Shown piece after piece: positions 24,038 through 32,512 of a stretch of 64,000 bases of DNA (positions are counted from its first letter, which is position 1; every line of letters starts with the position of its first letter). The position numbers and the translations under genes are program-made. The stretch covers positions 36,661 to 100,660 of the forward strand of contig JAYFQU010000001.1 of the NCBI GenBank assembly GCA_034926785.1. The letters are read 5' to 3'. Source of the DNA: UBA7703 sp034926785. GTDB lineage: Bacteria > Bacillota > Clostridia > Christensenellales > CAG-138. Below the pieces are notes generated by a model. That model saw only the letters and a program-made list of their open reading frames with translations, had not been told where the DNA came from and made no database searches.

Positions 24038-24688
24038 TTACAGAAGGCCAAGCACATGCTTGAACTTTTTTGCCGATGTTCCCAGCACGGAGCAATAGAT
24101 TACATCGCCCTTTTGCAGCTGGGTGCCGAGCGTCGGCAAAAACGTTTGATTGTGCCGGCTGACGGCAACCACGTGGAACTCGCCAACCACCGTCAGGTCG
24201 GTAACCTTTTTGCCCACGAGCAGCTCGGTCGTTTCGACGCGGATGATATCCACGCCGCCGTTGCCGAGCGCGGTCACCACATCCAGCTGATCGTAGCTCA
24301 GCAGCTCGATGGCGTGGCGTACGCCCCATTCCGTCGCGGAGATGGTCTGTATGCCAAGCGAACGATAGATCTCCGCTTTGCGCGGGTCATAGAGGCGGCT
24401 GATGACGCGCGGCACACGATAGGTGTTACGCGAGATGCGGCCGATGAGCGCGTTGGTCTCGTCGCTCTTGGTGCAGGCGACGATGGCGTCCGTACGCTCG
24501 ATTCCCGCCTGTTCCAAAATCTGCTTGTCAAACGCAACGCCGACGATGGTTTCCCCCTTAAACCCTTTTCCAAGCATGGAAAACTCCTCCGTCGAGGCGC
24601 CGACAACCGTCACCGTGTGACCTTTCTTGACCAATTCCAACGCAAGGCCGGACCCCATCTTGCCGCAGCCGACAACGATCACTTTCAT
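24038..24688 (-). CDS. RCK/TrkA-type NAD-binding regulatory protein 2
   Basis: A 216-residue paralogue of the downstream gene: Rossmann start MKVIVVGCGKMGSGLALELV, the 'DEtN' segment ACTKSDETNALIGRIS and a TrkA-C domain (residues about 140-216). The two proteins share layout but only modest identity, fitting a heteromeric RCK ring. In this copy strand 2 ends TVTVVGAS instead of the acidic VIENR seen in the other, which would change ribose recognition, so nucleotide preference may differ. Its start overlaps the ATPase stop by four bases, a strong sign of coupled expression. Confidence 0.85.
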   Translation of the reverse strand: MKVIVVGCGKMGSGLALELVKKGHTVTVVGASTEEFSMLGKGFKGETIVGVAFDKQILEQAGIERTDAIVACTKSDETNALIGRISRNTYRVPRVISRLYDPRKAEIYRSLGIQTISATEWGVRHAIELLSYDQLDVVTALGNGGVDIIRVETTELLVGKKVTDLTVVGEFHVVAVSRHNQTFLPTLGTQLQKGDVIYCSVLGTSAKKFKHVLGLL

Positions 24689-27525
24689 AGCGACCGCCCT
24701 CCTTTACGATTTTTTGCCAAACGAGTCAAATATTTACGCAGCTCTTCCAGCAGCAGAATCGGGAACGGCAGAATGACCAGCAACGCCCAATCCGTCAATG
24801 CAAGAGGCGCGGTGTTAAAGATACCCTGTAAAAACGGCACATAGCTCAGCGCACAAATCAGCGCGAGTTCCACCGCAATGCCAAGAAGCACGCGCTTGTT
24901 GCTGAACAGGCCGACGGAGAACACGCTCTCGCGTTCCGTGCGGCAGTTGAGCACCGCGCCAATCTGGCAGAACACAATGGAAGCCAGCGTCATAGTCGTC
25001 GCCTGGCGATAGACCAGCCCCGCCGCCGCGAGAGGCACGCCCGGCCAGCCATGCACCCAGTTGGCGTAGAAGTAGGCCGCCATGCAGATCACGCCCTCCA
25101 TCATGCCATACCAGAGGAAGGCCTTTATAAACAGTTTACCATTGAGCAGCCTGCTCTTCAAGGAGCGCGGCGGCTGATCCATAATTCCCTTTTCCGGCAG
25201 CTCGGTTCCGAGGCCGAGCGCCGGCATCATATCCGTTCCGAGGTCGATGCTGAGAATCTGCATGACCGTCAGCGGAAGCGGAATACCGCCTCTTGAGAAG
25301 AGGAACGCCGCGGAAGGCACCGCCTCGGGCATGTTGCTGTTGAGGATATAGAGGATGAACTTGCGAATGTTGCTGTAGACCGCGCGCCCTTCCTCAATCG
25401 CGCGAACAATCGAGGCAAAGTTATCGTCCGTCAGGATCATGTCCGCCGCTTCCTTCGCCACATCCGTGCCGGAGATGCCCATCGCGACGCCGATATCCGC
25501 CTTTTTCAGCGCGGGCGCGTCGTTGACACCGTCACCGGTGACGGCAACCACATGTCCCATCTCCTGGAGCGCACAGACCACGCGATATTTCTGCTCCGGC
25601 GCGACGCGGGCAAAGATGACCTCATCCTTCAACGCAAGCTTGAGGTCTTCTTCCGAAATCGCCTCGAGTTCCATGCCGGAGATTACGCGCGGATGTTCGC
25701 CCTGCACAATGCCGATGCGCTTTGCAATGCTCTCGGCGGTCAGGCCATAGTCCCCCGTAATCATGATGATGCGGATGTTCGCCCGATGGCAGAGCTTCAC
25801 CGCATCCGCCACCTCCGGCCGCGGCGGATCCGCCATGACCGTGAGCCCAAGGAAGGTCATCTCCTGCTCAATCAGTTCCGGCGTATAGGCGCTCATCGAC
25901 GCAGGCAGATTCATCTCCTTCGTCAGATAGCGGCAGGCAACCGCAATCACGCGAAGACCATTTCTTGCATAGCGGTCGTTTTCCGCCATGATCTCATCCC
26001 GCTGCGCCTGCGTCAGCGGCAGTATTTCGCCGTTTGCCGACATGGTGCTGCTCAGTTCCAGCACCTCTTTCGGCGCACCCTTGATATAGGCCACGCGGCG
26101 CGCGCCCTGCACCGGCTGCTCCAACGCGTGGATGGTGGTCATTCGCTTTCTGCGGCTGTCAAATGGCAGCTCGCGCACACGCGGCATGCTCCTGGACACC
26201 GCCTCATAGTTCAACCCCGCCTTTTCGGCAACCACGCCGAGGCAGGCTTCCGTTGGGTCGCCGAGCACGGTATAGCGATCGGAGCCCGGTTCCGGCGGCA
26301 CGACGCGCGCGTTACTGCAGAGCGCCGCCGCGGTCAGCAGCATCCGTAAATCCCCGTCGTCCGCGACGGTGATCCTCTGTTCACCGTGATAGATGTCGCC
26401 TTTGGGTGCGTAGCCAAGCCCGGTTACGGTGAGTTCCCGCCCCGGCAGCCAGAGGTTGTTGACGGTCATCTCATTCTGCGTGAGCGTGCCCGTCTTATCC
26501 GAGCAGATTACGGTCGTGCAGCCGAGCGTTTCCACAGCGGAAAGGCGCTTCACCAGCGCGTGCTCTTTGACCATACGCTGCACCGCCATCGCGAGCGCGA
26601 GTGTAACGGTCGGCAGCAACCCCTCCGGAATAAATGCGACAATCATGCCCAGCGCAAAGATAAAGCTCTTCGCGACCGGATCATGTACCAGAAATACCGA
26701 CGCAAGAAAGAACAGCACACCCGCGCTGACCGCCATGGCGGAGACCTGCTTGGTGACCCGGTCCAGCTCCTTCTGCAAGGGGCTCTTCTCTTCTTTTAAA
26801 GCTTGGGTAAGTTTTGCGATTTTGCCAAACTCGGTCTGCATCGCGGTTGCGATGACGACGGCCTTTGCCGTGCCGCTGGCGACGCTTGTCCCGGCAAACA
26901 CGAGGTTTGGCACCTCGGAGCGGGAGAGATCTTCGCGCAGAACCGCCTCGTGCGTCTTGCGCACGGGGTTGGATTCACCCGTCAGCGTGCTCTGATTCAC
27001 CTGAAAGTCGCTGGTTTCAATCAATCTCGCGTCCGCGGAGATCTTGTCGCCCTCGCTGAGCAGCATAACGTCGCCCGGAACAAGGTTTTCCGCCAGAATA
27101 CGCTCCTCCGCGCCGTTCCGAATCACGCGCGCATAGGAGGGCAGCATGTTGCGCAGCGCCTCCGTGGCTTTCCCCGCGCGAAATTCCTGCCAGAAGCTGA
27201 ATACGCCGTTGATGACGTTGACCAGCCAGATGGCAACCGCGAGCTCCACCATATTGGCAAAGAATGCGATAATACCACCAACCCAAAGCAAAATTGCCAT
27301 TAGGCTGACAAAATTTCCCAAAAAAGTGAGAATGACCGGTTTTCCCTTTTTCTCGGTGATAACGTTTTTGCCATATCTCAGGCCTGCGTCCTCCACCTCG
27401 CCGCTGGTTAATCCGCCCACTCTTGATTTCATCACCTGGCAGACATCCTTGGCCGCCAGCTTTTGAATCGATTGTATCAAAGGATCCATTGATTCGGTTT
27501 TATTTTCCATAGTGTTTGCATGCAT
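24685..27525 (-). CDS. P-type cation ATPase, P2 type with Na,K-ATPase-like features
   Basis: A 946-residue P2-type ATPase complete from cation N-terminal domain to the C-terminal helices. Visible: actuator TLTGES, phosphorylation site CSDKTGTLTQNEM, nucleotide domain, and hinge VTGDGVNDAPALKKADIG. The ion-site helices read IVAFIPEGLLPTVTLALAM (helix 4) and SNMPEAVPSAAFLF...IPLPLTVMQILSIDLGTDMMPALGLGTE (helices 5-6, positions about 700-750). PEGLL and IDLGTDM are the forms of Na,K-/H,K-ATPases (P2C), whereas SERCA pumps have PEGLP and VTDGLPA. I therefore infer monovalent cation transport rather than Ca2+, supported by the two RCK proteins behind it. No clear Shine-Dalgarno decides between the Met codons at 27525 and 27510. 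Confidence 0.88.
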   Translation of the reverse strand: MHANTMENKTESMDPLIQSIQKLAAKDVCQVMKSRVGGLTSGEVEDAGLRYGKNVITEKKGKPVILTFLGNFVSLMAILLWVGGIIAFFANMVELAVAIWLVNVINGVFSFWQEFRAGKATEALRNMLPSYARVIRNGAEERILAENLVPGDVMLLSEGDKISADARLIETSDFQVNQSTLTGESNPVRKTHEAVLREDLSRSEVPNLVFAGTSVASGTAKAVVIATAMQTEFGKIAKLTQALKEEKSPLQKELDRVTKQVSAMAVSAGVLFFLASVFLVHDPVAKSFIFALGMIVAFIPEGLLPTVTLALAMAVQRMVKEHALVKRLSAVETLGCTTVICSDKTGTLTQNEMTVNNLWLPGRELTVTGLGYAPKGDIYHGEQRITVADDGDLRMLLTAAALCSNARVVPPEPGSDRYTVLGDPTEACLGVVAEKAGLNYEAVSRSMPRVRELPFDSRRKRMTTIHALEQPVQGARRVAYIKGAPKEVLELSSTMSANGEILPLTQAQRDEIMAENDRYARNGLRVIAVACRYLTKEMNLPASMSAYTPELIEQEMTFLGLTVMADPPRPEVADAVKLCHRANIRIIMITGDYGLTAESIAKRIGIVQGEHPRVISGMELEAISEEDLKLALKDEVIFARVAPEQKYRVVCALQEMGHVVAVTGDGVNDAPALKKADIGVAMGISGTDVAKEAADMILTDDNFASIVRAIEEGRAVYSNIRKFILYILNSNMPEAVPSAAFLFSRGGIPLPLTVMQILSIDLGTDMMPALGLGTELPEKGIMDQPPRSLKSRLLNGKLFIKAFLWYGMMEGVICMAAYFYANWVHGWPGVPLAAAGLVYRQATTMTLASIVFCQIGAVLNCRTERESVFSVGLFSNKRVLLGIAVELALICALSYVPFLQGIFNTAPLALTDWALLVILPFPILLLEELRKYLTRLAKNRKGGRSL

Positions 27526-27762
27526 GCCGCTGCGTTGCAGTCAATGGAGTCATCCCCATTTGGCATAGACGCGAGTGTTTGCAGACGTTCCGTTCCCCCC
27601 ATCTTTGATATACGCTTGGAACCGATACACAATCATATGCTTTTTGCAGTAGAAATCCAATCTATTTTTGAATATCCACATATATCAAAAAACGTATGCT
27701 CGCCGCCCTTAGAACCACAATCTCATATATAAGAATATAGCATATTGCTCCGACAATTTCAA
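27526..27762 (-). promoter_or_regulatory. Promoter and 200-base leader of the cation ATPase operon
   Basis: On the minus strand TTGAAA (27757-27762), a 17-base spacer and TATATT (27734-27739) form a good sigma-A promoter. The transcript would have a leader of about 200 bases without a gene. Near its end lies a 7-bp hairpin AATGGGG-ATGA-CTCCATT and, before that, a G-run GATGGGGGGAACGGAACG. A leader of this length suggests RNA control, but I cannot match it to a known riboswitch. The remaining stretch to 27826 holds nothing I recognise. Confidence 0.55.
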
Positions 27763-27826
27763 ATTATCAAGAACCATTCCTGCATAGTAAACAAAGGCAG
27801 ATCCCGGCACTGTTAAAACGCGTAAA

Positions 27827-27852
27827 AACCTCGGGCGCATCCGTCCGAGGTT
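27827..27852 (-). terminator. Intrinsic terminator of the fatty acid operon
   Basis: Read on the minus strand, AACCTCGG...CCGAGGTT forms an 8-bp-plus stem followed by TTTTTAC, 16 bases after the fabZ stop. Confidence 0.8.
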
Positions 27853-27867
27853 TCTGGTTTTGTCTGC

Positions 27868-28317
27868 CTAACGCGCCGCCGGCTCTTCGTCCTTAATCGC
27901 AAAAACGAACTCACAGCTGGCAACCTTCCTGCCGCGTACACTCGCAACGCCGGATCCCATACCGACCAGGCCGTTGATGGCGTCGATGCGCGCTTCCAGC
28001 TCCAAGAGATCGCCCGGCACGACGGGCGCGTAGAAGCGCGCGTTGGTAAGCTTGCCGAGAAACGCGAGTTTTCCGCGCATCTCGCCGAGCGTTAGAATCG
28101 CGATGCCGCCCGCCTGCGCGAGCGCCTCGACGATGAGCACCCCGGGCATCACCTTGGTCCTTTCAAAGTGTCCCTGAAAATACCACTCATTGCCGGAAAT
28201 CGCCTTTACGCCCCTCGCGGATACGCCCGGGACAAGCTCGTCCACGCGATCCACCATCAAAAACGGCTCGCGGTGCGGCAGAATCTGTTTGATGCGTTCA
28301 ATGCCAAAGCTCTCCAC
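27868..28317 (-). CDS. fabZ: 3-hydroxyacyl-[ACP] dehydratase FabZ
   Basis: A 149-residue hotdog-fold dehydratase. The motif LPHREPFLMVDRV opens the protein and the active site appears in YFQGHFERTKVMPGVLIVEALAQ: the His of GHF and the Glu of LIVEALAQ are the catalytic pair (about residues 50 and 64). It removes water from 3-hydroxyacyl-ACP to give trans-2-enoyl-ACP, the substrate of FabK. It is the last gene of the operon, nine bases after fabF. Confidence 0.95.
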   Translation of the reverse strand: MESFGIERIKQILPHREPFLMVDRVDELVPGVSARGVKAISGNEWYFQGHFERTKVMPGVLIVEALAQAGGIAILTLGEMRGKLAFLGKLTNARFYAPVVPGDLLELEARIDAINGLVGMGSGVASVRGRKVASCEFVFAIKDEEPAAR

Positions 28318-28326
28318 GGTTCTGCA

Positions 28327-29556
28327 TTACCTCCCGCGCTTGAGTACGAGGCAGCTATTGTGCCCGCCAAAACCGAAGGAATTGGAAAGCGCATAGTCAC
28401 TCTCAAGCTTCTGCGCCTTGCCTTTGACATAGTTCAGTCGGCAGACCTCGTCCTCTTCCTCCAGCCCGATGGTCGGCGGGGCGACCCCCTCGTTGAGCGC
28501 AAGCAGCGAAATCACCGCTTCAAACGCGCCCGCAGCGCCCAGCATATGCCCGGTCATGGACTTTGTGGAGCTCACAAGCAGCTTTTTCGCATACGCGCCG
28601 AAGCAGGCTTCGATCGCCGCGCTCTCGGTTGCGTCGTTGAGCGGCGTGCTGGTGCCGTGCGCGTTAATATAGCCAACCTGTTCCCTGGCGATGCCCGCAT
28701 CGCGAATGGCCTCCGCCATTGCGCGGGCGGCCTGCCTGCCCTCCGGCTGCGGCGCGGTGATATGGTGCGCGTCGCAGGTCTGCGCATAGCCCGCGAGGAT
28801 GCCGATCGGTTTTGCCCCGCGCTTTTTCACACTCTCCTCGCTTTCCAGCAGCAGAAACGCCGCGCCTTCGCCCATGACGAAGCCGGAGCGCTCGCGGTCA
28901 AACGGGATGCTCGCTCGATTCGGATCAACGCTCTCCGTCAGCGCGCCCATCTGATGGAACCCCTGCACGGCGAGCTCGTTCATAACGGATTCCGCTCCGC
29001 CGACAAGCATCGCATCCGCGCGCCCCTCGCGCACGGCATAGTACGCGTGGCCGATCGCGTCCGCGCCGGAGGCGCAGGCGGTCACGATGGAATAGCACGC
29101 CCCCGTGAGGCCATATCGAATAGCGATCAACCCCGCGGTGGTGTTGATGATGGTCTTCGGGATAAAGAACGAGGAGACGCTGCGCGGGCCGTTGGTGCGC
29201 AGTTCCTCATGCTGCTCGCAGATGACGTCCAGCCCGCCCATGCCGCTGCCAAGGACAACGCCCACGCGATCGGCGTCAAAGCCTGCCTCCTGAAGGCCGC
29301 TCTCCTCCCAGGCCTGCGCGGCGGCAACGATTGCCATCTGTGTAAAGCGCGCCATTCTCTTTGCCTCGCGCTTGTTGATATACGGCTCCGGGGTGAAGTT
29401 TTTCACCTGGCCCGCAGCGAAGATCTGCGTCTCTTGCGCAGAGAACAGCTCCGGCGCGGAGATGCCGCTCTTGCCGGCCGCCGCGGCGGAGAAGCTCTCC
29501 CGCGCGGTCATGCCCAGCGGCGAAACGGCGCCAATGCCGGTGATGTATACGTTCAT
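28327..29556 (-). CDS. fabF: 3-oxoacyl-[ACP] synthase II FabF
   Basis: A 409-residue condensing enzyme (KAS II). The nucleophile Cys lies in YSIVTACASGADAIGHAY and the two catalytic His in NAHGTSTPLNDATE and KSMTGHMLGAAGAFE, with the Gly-rich tail SNSFGFGGHNSCLVL. It elongates acyl-ACP with malonyl-ACP. Start at 29556 (MNVYITGIGAVSPLG) is fixed by AAGGAGGATT eight bases upstream. Confidence 0.96.
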   Translation of the reverse strand: MNVYITGIGAVSPLGMTARESFSAAAAGKSGISAPELFSAQETQIFAAGQVKNFTPEPYINKREAKRMARFTQMAIVAAAQAWEESGLQEAGFDADRVGVVLGSGMGGLDVICEQHEELRTNGPRSVSSFFIPKTIINTTAGLIAIRYGLTGACYSIVTACASGADAIGHAYYAVREGRADAMLVGGAESVMNELAVQGFHQMGALTESVDPNRASIPFDRERSGFVMGEGAAFLLLESEESVKKRGAKPIGILAGYAQTCDAHHITAPQPEGRQAARAMAEAIRDAGIAREQVGYINAHGTSTPLNDATESAAIEACFGAYAKKLLVSSTKSMTGHMLGAAGAFEAVISLLALNEGVAPPTIGLEEEDEVCRLNYVKGKAQKLESDYALSNSFGFGGHNSCLVLKRGR

Positions 29557-29592
29557 ACCCAATCCTCCTTGTCAAAAAGCCTCTTTGGGCGG

Positions 29593-30327
29593 CTACATTG
29601 CCATACCGCCGTCCACGACGAGCACCTGCCCCGTGACGTAGCCCGCTTCCTCCGAGCAGAGGAACGAGACCATCGCGGCAACGTCCTCCGGCTTGCCGAG
29701 CCGGCGCATCGGGATGCTCTTTTGGAGCGCATCCCGCACCAAACCTCCCAGCCGGTCCGTCATGGCCGTTTCGATAAATCCCGGCGCGACTGCGTTGACG
29801 CAGACGCCCCATCGGGCAACCTCCTTTGCCGCGGATTTGGTTAACCCCACAATGCCGGCCTTGCTTGCGGCATAGTTTGCCTGCCCCGCATTTCCGGTTA
29901 GCCCCACGACGGAGGTGATATTGACGATTTTACCCCGCTTTTCGCGCGCCATATGGTTCACCGCCTCGCGTGTGCAGAAAAAACAGCTGTCAAGATTCGA
30001 TGCGATCACCTTGCGGTACTGCGCATCCGTCATGCGCATGAGCAACGCATCCGCCGTCACCCCCGCGTTATTGACGAGGGCGTCCAGCCCGCCGAGCTGC
30101 TCGATGCAGGACTGCATCAGCGCGGCGCAGGCGGCGGATTCGCTCAAATCGGCCTGCAGCGCGATGGCGCGCCTGCCGAAGGAGGCGACTTCCGCACAGA
30201 CCCCGTTTGCCTCCGCTTCGCTTCTATTATAATGTACGGCGATGTCGTAGCCGTCCCGCGCAAGGCGGAGGCAGACCGCCCGGCCAATGCCGCCGGAGCC
30301 GCCTGTGACCAGCGCGACCCCGCTCAT
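29593..30327 (-). CDS. fabG: 3-oxoacyl-[ACP] reductase FabG
   Basis: A 244-residue short-chain dehydrogenase. Cofactor motif VTGGSGGIGRAVCLRLA at the N-terminus, NNAGVT, and the catalytic Ser-Tyr-Lys set (NITSVVGLTGNAGQANYAASK). It reduces 3-oxoacyl-ACP with NADPH. The RSE residues after strand 2 (HYNRSEAEA) are in keeping with NADPH use. Its stop region lies 36 bases before fabF and it overlaps fabD by four bases. Confidence 0.96.
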   Translation of the reverse strand: MSGVALVTGGSGGIGRAVCLRLARDGYDIAVHYNRSEAEANGVCAEVASFGRRAIALQADLSESAACAALMQSCIEQLGGLDALVNNAGVTADALLMRMTDAQYRKVIASNLDSCFFCTREAVNHMAREKRGKIVNITSVVGLTGNAGQANYAASKAGIVGLTKSAAKEVARWGVCVNAVAPGFIETAMTDRLGGLVRDALQKSIPMRRLGKPEDVAAMVSFLCSEEAGYVTGQVLVVDGGMAM

Positions 30328-31253
30328 ACGCCGCCCTCCGCATTCGCGCGCAGGAACGTCTCCAGCGAGGCCTCGTCCTGCACGCTAAAGAGCTGAACCT
30401 CGCGGTTCACGCGGCGTTTTAGCATCTTGGTCAGCACGCCGCCGGGGCCGATCTCAACAAACCGCGTCACCCCGCGCGCGAGCATATCCTCCACGCAATC
30501 ATGCCAGCGGACGCGCCCCTTCATCTGCGCGCAGAGCAGCGGGCGAATCTCCGCGTCCGCCGGATATAGCGCGCCGAGCGCGTTGCTGTAGACCGCCTGA
30601 TTGGGGGAATACAGCGCTTCGCCTGCAAGCTCGCCGGCAAACCGGTCCGCCGCTCCGTCGAGCAGCGGGCAGTGTGAAGGCCCCTTCATCGCGAGCATGG
30701 TGAGCATGCGCGAACCGGCCGCCTCCAGCGCGGGTTTCACGGCTTCCAGCTCCGCCAGAAGCCCGCCGAGCACCAGCTGGGTCTCGGAGAGGTGGTTGGA
30801 GATAAAGACGTTCCGGAATCCCGCAATCGCGGCCTCCGCCCGCTCCAGCGTGAGCCCGACCACGGAGAGCATGCCGCCCGTGCCCGGCGGCACCGCACCG
30901 TCCATCAAACAGCCGCGCCTGCGCACCAGAGAGGCGCCCTGTGCCTCGCCCATGACGCCGGCGGCGGTCAGCGCGGCGTATTCGCCGAGCGAAAGCCCGG
31001 CAAGATAATCAGCCGATATCCCCTCCGCCTTCAATTGGCTCCAGGTGGCGGTCGAGTGCGCATAGATCGCAGCCTGGATCCAATCGCCGCCGTCCATTCC
31101 CTCGCCCTTGAAGCAGGCGGACTTGAGGTCCAACCCCGCGCCAGCTTCGCAGCGATCGAAGGTCTCGCGATAGCGGCTATAGGATAGATATAAGTCCGCT
31201 CCCATGCCGGGCGACTGCGCGCCCTGACCGGGAAATAAAAATGCCGTCTTCAC
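30324..31253 (-). CDS. fabD: Malonyl-CoA:ACP transacylase FabD
   Basis: A 309-residue transacylase. It begins FLFPGQGAQSPGMGADL and has the nucleophile motif LAGLSLGEYAAL (Ser near residue 88; GLSLG rather than the more usual GHSLG, so the residue before Ser is Leu-preceded without the common His). The second catalytic His is expected in the region MKGPSHCPLLDGAAD. It moves malonyl from CoA to ACP. It overlaps fabG and fabK by four bases each. Confidence 0.94.
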   Translation of the reverse strand: MKTAFLFPGQGAQSPGMGADLYLSYSRYRETFDRCEAGAGLDLKSACFKGEGMDGGDWIQAAIYAHSTATWSQLKAEGISADYLAGLSLGEYAALTAAGVMGEAQGASLVRRRGCLMDGAVPPGTGGMLSVVGLTLERAEAAIAGFRNVFISNHLSETQLVLGGLLAELEAVKPALEAAGSRMLTMLAMKGPSHCPLLDGAADRFAGELAGEALYSPNQAVYSNALGALYPADAEIRPLLCAQMKGRVRWHDCVEDMLARGVTRFVEIGPGGVLTKMLKRRVNREVQLFSVQDEASLETFLRANAEGGV

Positions 31254-32212
31254 GCGTTTGCCTCCAACAATTCCTGCGCCTGCCGCAGCGAAGCGCCAAT
31301 CCGCGCCGGGTCAAACAACTCGCGTACGATCTCGCTCGCGGGCTGGATACGATCCATCATGCAGGCGCACTGCCCCGCCATAAAGGAGCCCCGCTCCTTG
31401 TCTCCGTAGAGAACCGCGCGCATGAGCGACCCCTCGCCGAGTGTTTCGAGGCGCTCTTTGCCGTCCGGTTCGTACTCCACCGCCGCCAGTTCGCGCTGCA
31501 GGGGGCTGCGCAGTACACGCACGGGATGCCCCGTAATACGCCCCGTCACCTTGCTGTCGATGTCCTTTGCGCGCATCACGCGCTCCTTATACTCCGCATG
31601 CGCGGTGCACTCCTCTGCGAGGATGAATCGCGTGCCGACCTGAACACCCCGCGCCCCCAGGGCAAACGCCGCCGCAACGCCCGCGGCGTCAAAAATGCCG
31701 CCTGCCGCAACAACGGGAATACCCACGCTGCGCACGATATCCGGCCAGAGCACCATGGAGGTCAGCTCCCCGATGTGTCCGCCCGCCTCGCATCCCTCGG
31801 CGATCACAAAATCCGCGCCCATGCGCTCCATCAGCATCGCCAATGCGCGGCTCGCGACAACGGGCGCCACGAGGGAACCCGCCTCTTTCCAGCGTTTGAC
31901 ATACGCGTCCGGATTGCCCGCGCCCGTGATGACCACGGGGATGCGCAGGTCGCAGACAAGATCGGCAATTTGGGATACGTAGGGGCTCAGCAGCATGATA
32001 TTCAGGCCAAATGGCTTGTCCGTCTTGGCACGGAGTTTCAGCACCTGCTCCTTTACCCACTCCGGCGGGGCGTTACCCGCGGCAATGACGCCCAGCCCCC
32101 CCGCCTCGGAGACCGCGGCTGCGAGGTCCGCATCCGAAACCCACGCCATGCCGCCCTGAATGAGCGGAAAGCGCGTGCCCGTCCATGCGGCAATGGTGTT
32201 CGGGGCACTCAT
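31250..32212 (-). CDS. fabK: Enoyl-[ACP] reductase FabK (FMN-dependent)
   Basis: A 320-residue flavin-dependent TIM-barrel enoyl reductase of the NMO/FabK family. Features: FPLIQGGMAWVSDADLAAAV at the start, IAEGCEAGGHIGELTSM (FMN-phosphate and active-site His region, about residue 143) and VVAAGGIFDAAGVAAAFALGARGVQVGTRF. It performs the last reduction of each elongation cycle in place of FabI, common in streptococci and clostridia and a reason for triclosan tolerance. It overlaps acpP by four bases and fabD by four. Confidence 0.93.
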   Translation of the reverse strand: MSAPNTIAAWTGTRFPLIQGGMAWVSDADLAAAVSEAGGLGVIAAGNAPPEWVKEQVLKLRAKTDKPFGLNIMLLSPYVSQIADLVCDLRIPVVITGAGNPDAYVKRWKEAGSLVAPVVASRALAMLMERMGADFVIAEGCEAGGHIGELTSMVLWPDIVRSVGIPVVAAGGIFDAAGVAAAFALGARGVQVGTRFILAEECTAHAEYKERVMRAKDIDSKVTGRITGHPVRVLRSPLQRELAAVEYEPDGKERLETLGEGSLMRAVLYGDKERGSFMAGQCACMMDRIQPASEIVRELFDPARIGASLRQAQELLEANA

Positions 32213-32436
32213 TGCTGCTTCCCTTCGATGTGCTTGATGAGTTCGCCGACGGTGTGGATGTCGCCGACCTCTTCCACGGGAACCTTGATCCCCGTCTCTT
32301 TTTCCAGGTTGATGAGCATCTCCACCATGTCCAGAGAGTCCATGGAGAAATCCTCCACAAAGCGGCTCCCAAGGTTGACCGCATCGCGGTCGAGCTCCAG
32401 CTGCGTCATGATGCTTTTGATTACTTTTTCCTGCAT
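32209..32436 (-). CDS. acpP: Acyl carrier protein
   Basis: A 75-residue acyl carrier protein. The phosphopantetheine attachment Ser sits in DFSMDSLDMVEML (about residue 36). Start ATG at 32436 is preceded by AAGGAGAACAAACCC; the longer open frame upstream is rich in Lys and Asn and has no ACP character. It lies between fabH (76-base gap) and fabK (four-base overlap). Confidence 0.95.
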   Translation of the reverse strand: MQEKVIKSIMTQLELDRDAVNLGSRFVEDFSMDSLDMVEMLINLEKETGIKVPVEEVGDIHTVGELIKHIEGKQQ

Positions 32437-32512
32437 GGGTTTGTTCTCCTTTTTTACTTGTTTCAGTTTATTGTTGTCCTGTGTCTTGTTTGGCCACTTG
32501 ATATCGGCTTTT

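Noticed and set aside
24685..27525. Calling the P-type pump a Ca2+-ATPase
   Set aside because: Helix 4 and 6 motifs (PEGLL, IDLGTDM) match the Na,K-ATPase-like group better than SERCA.
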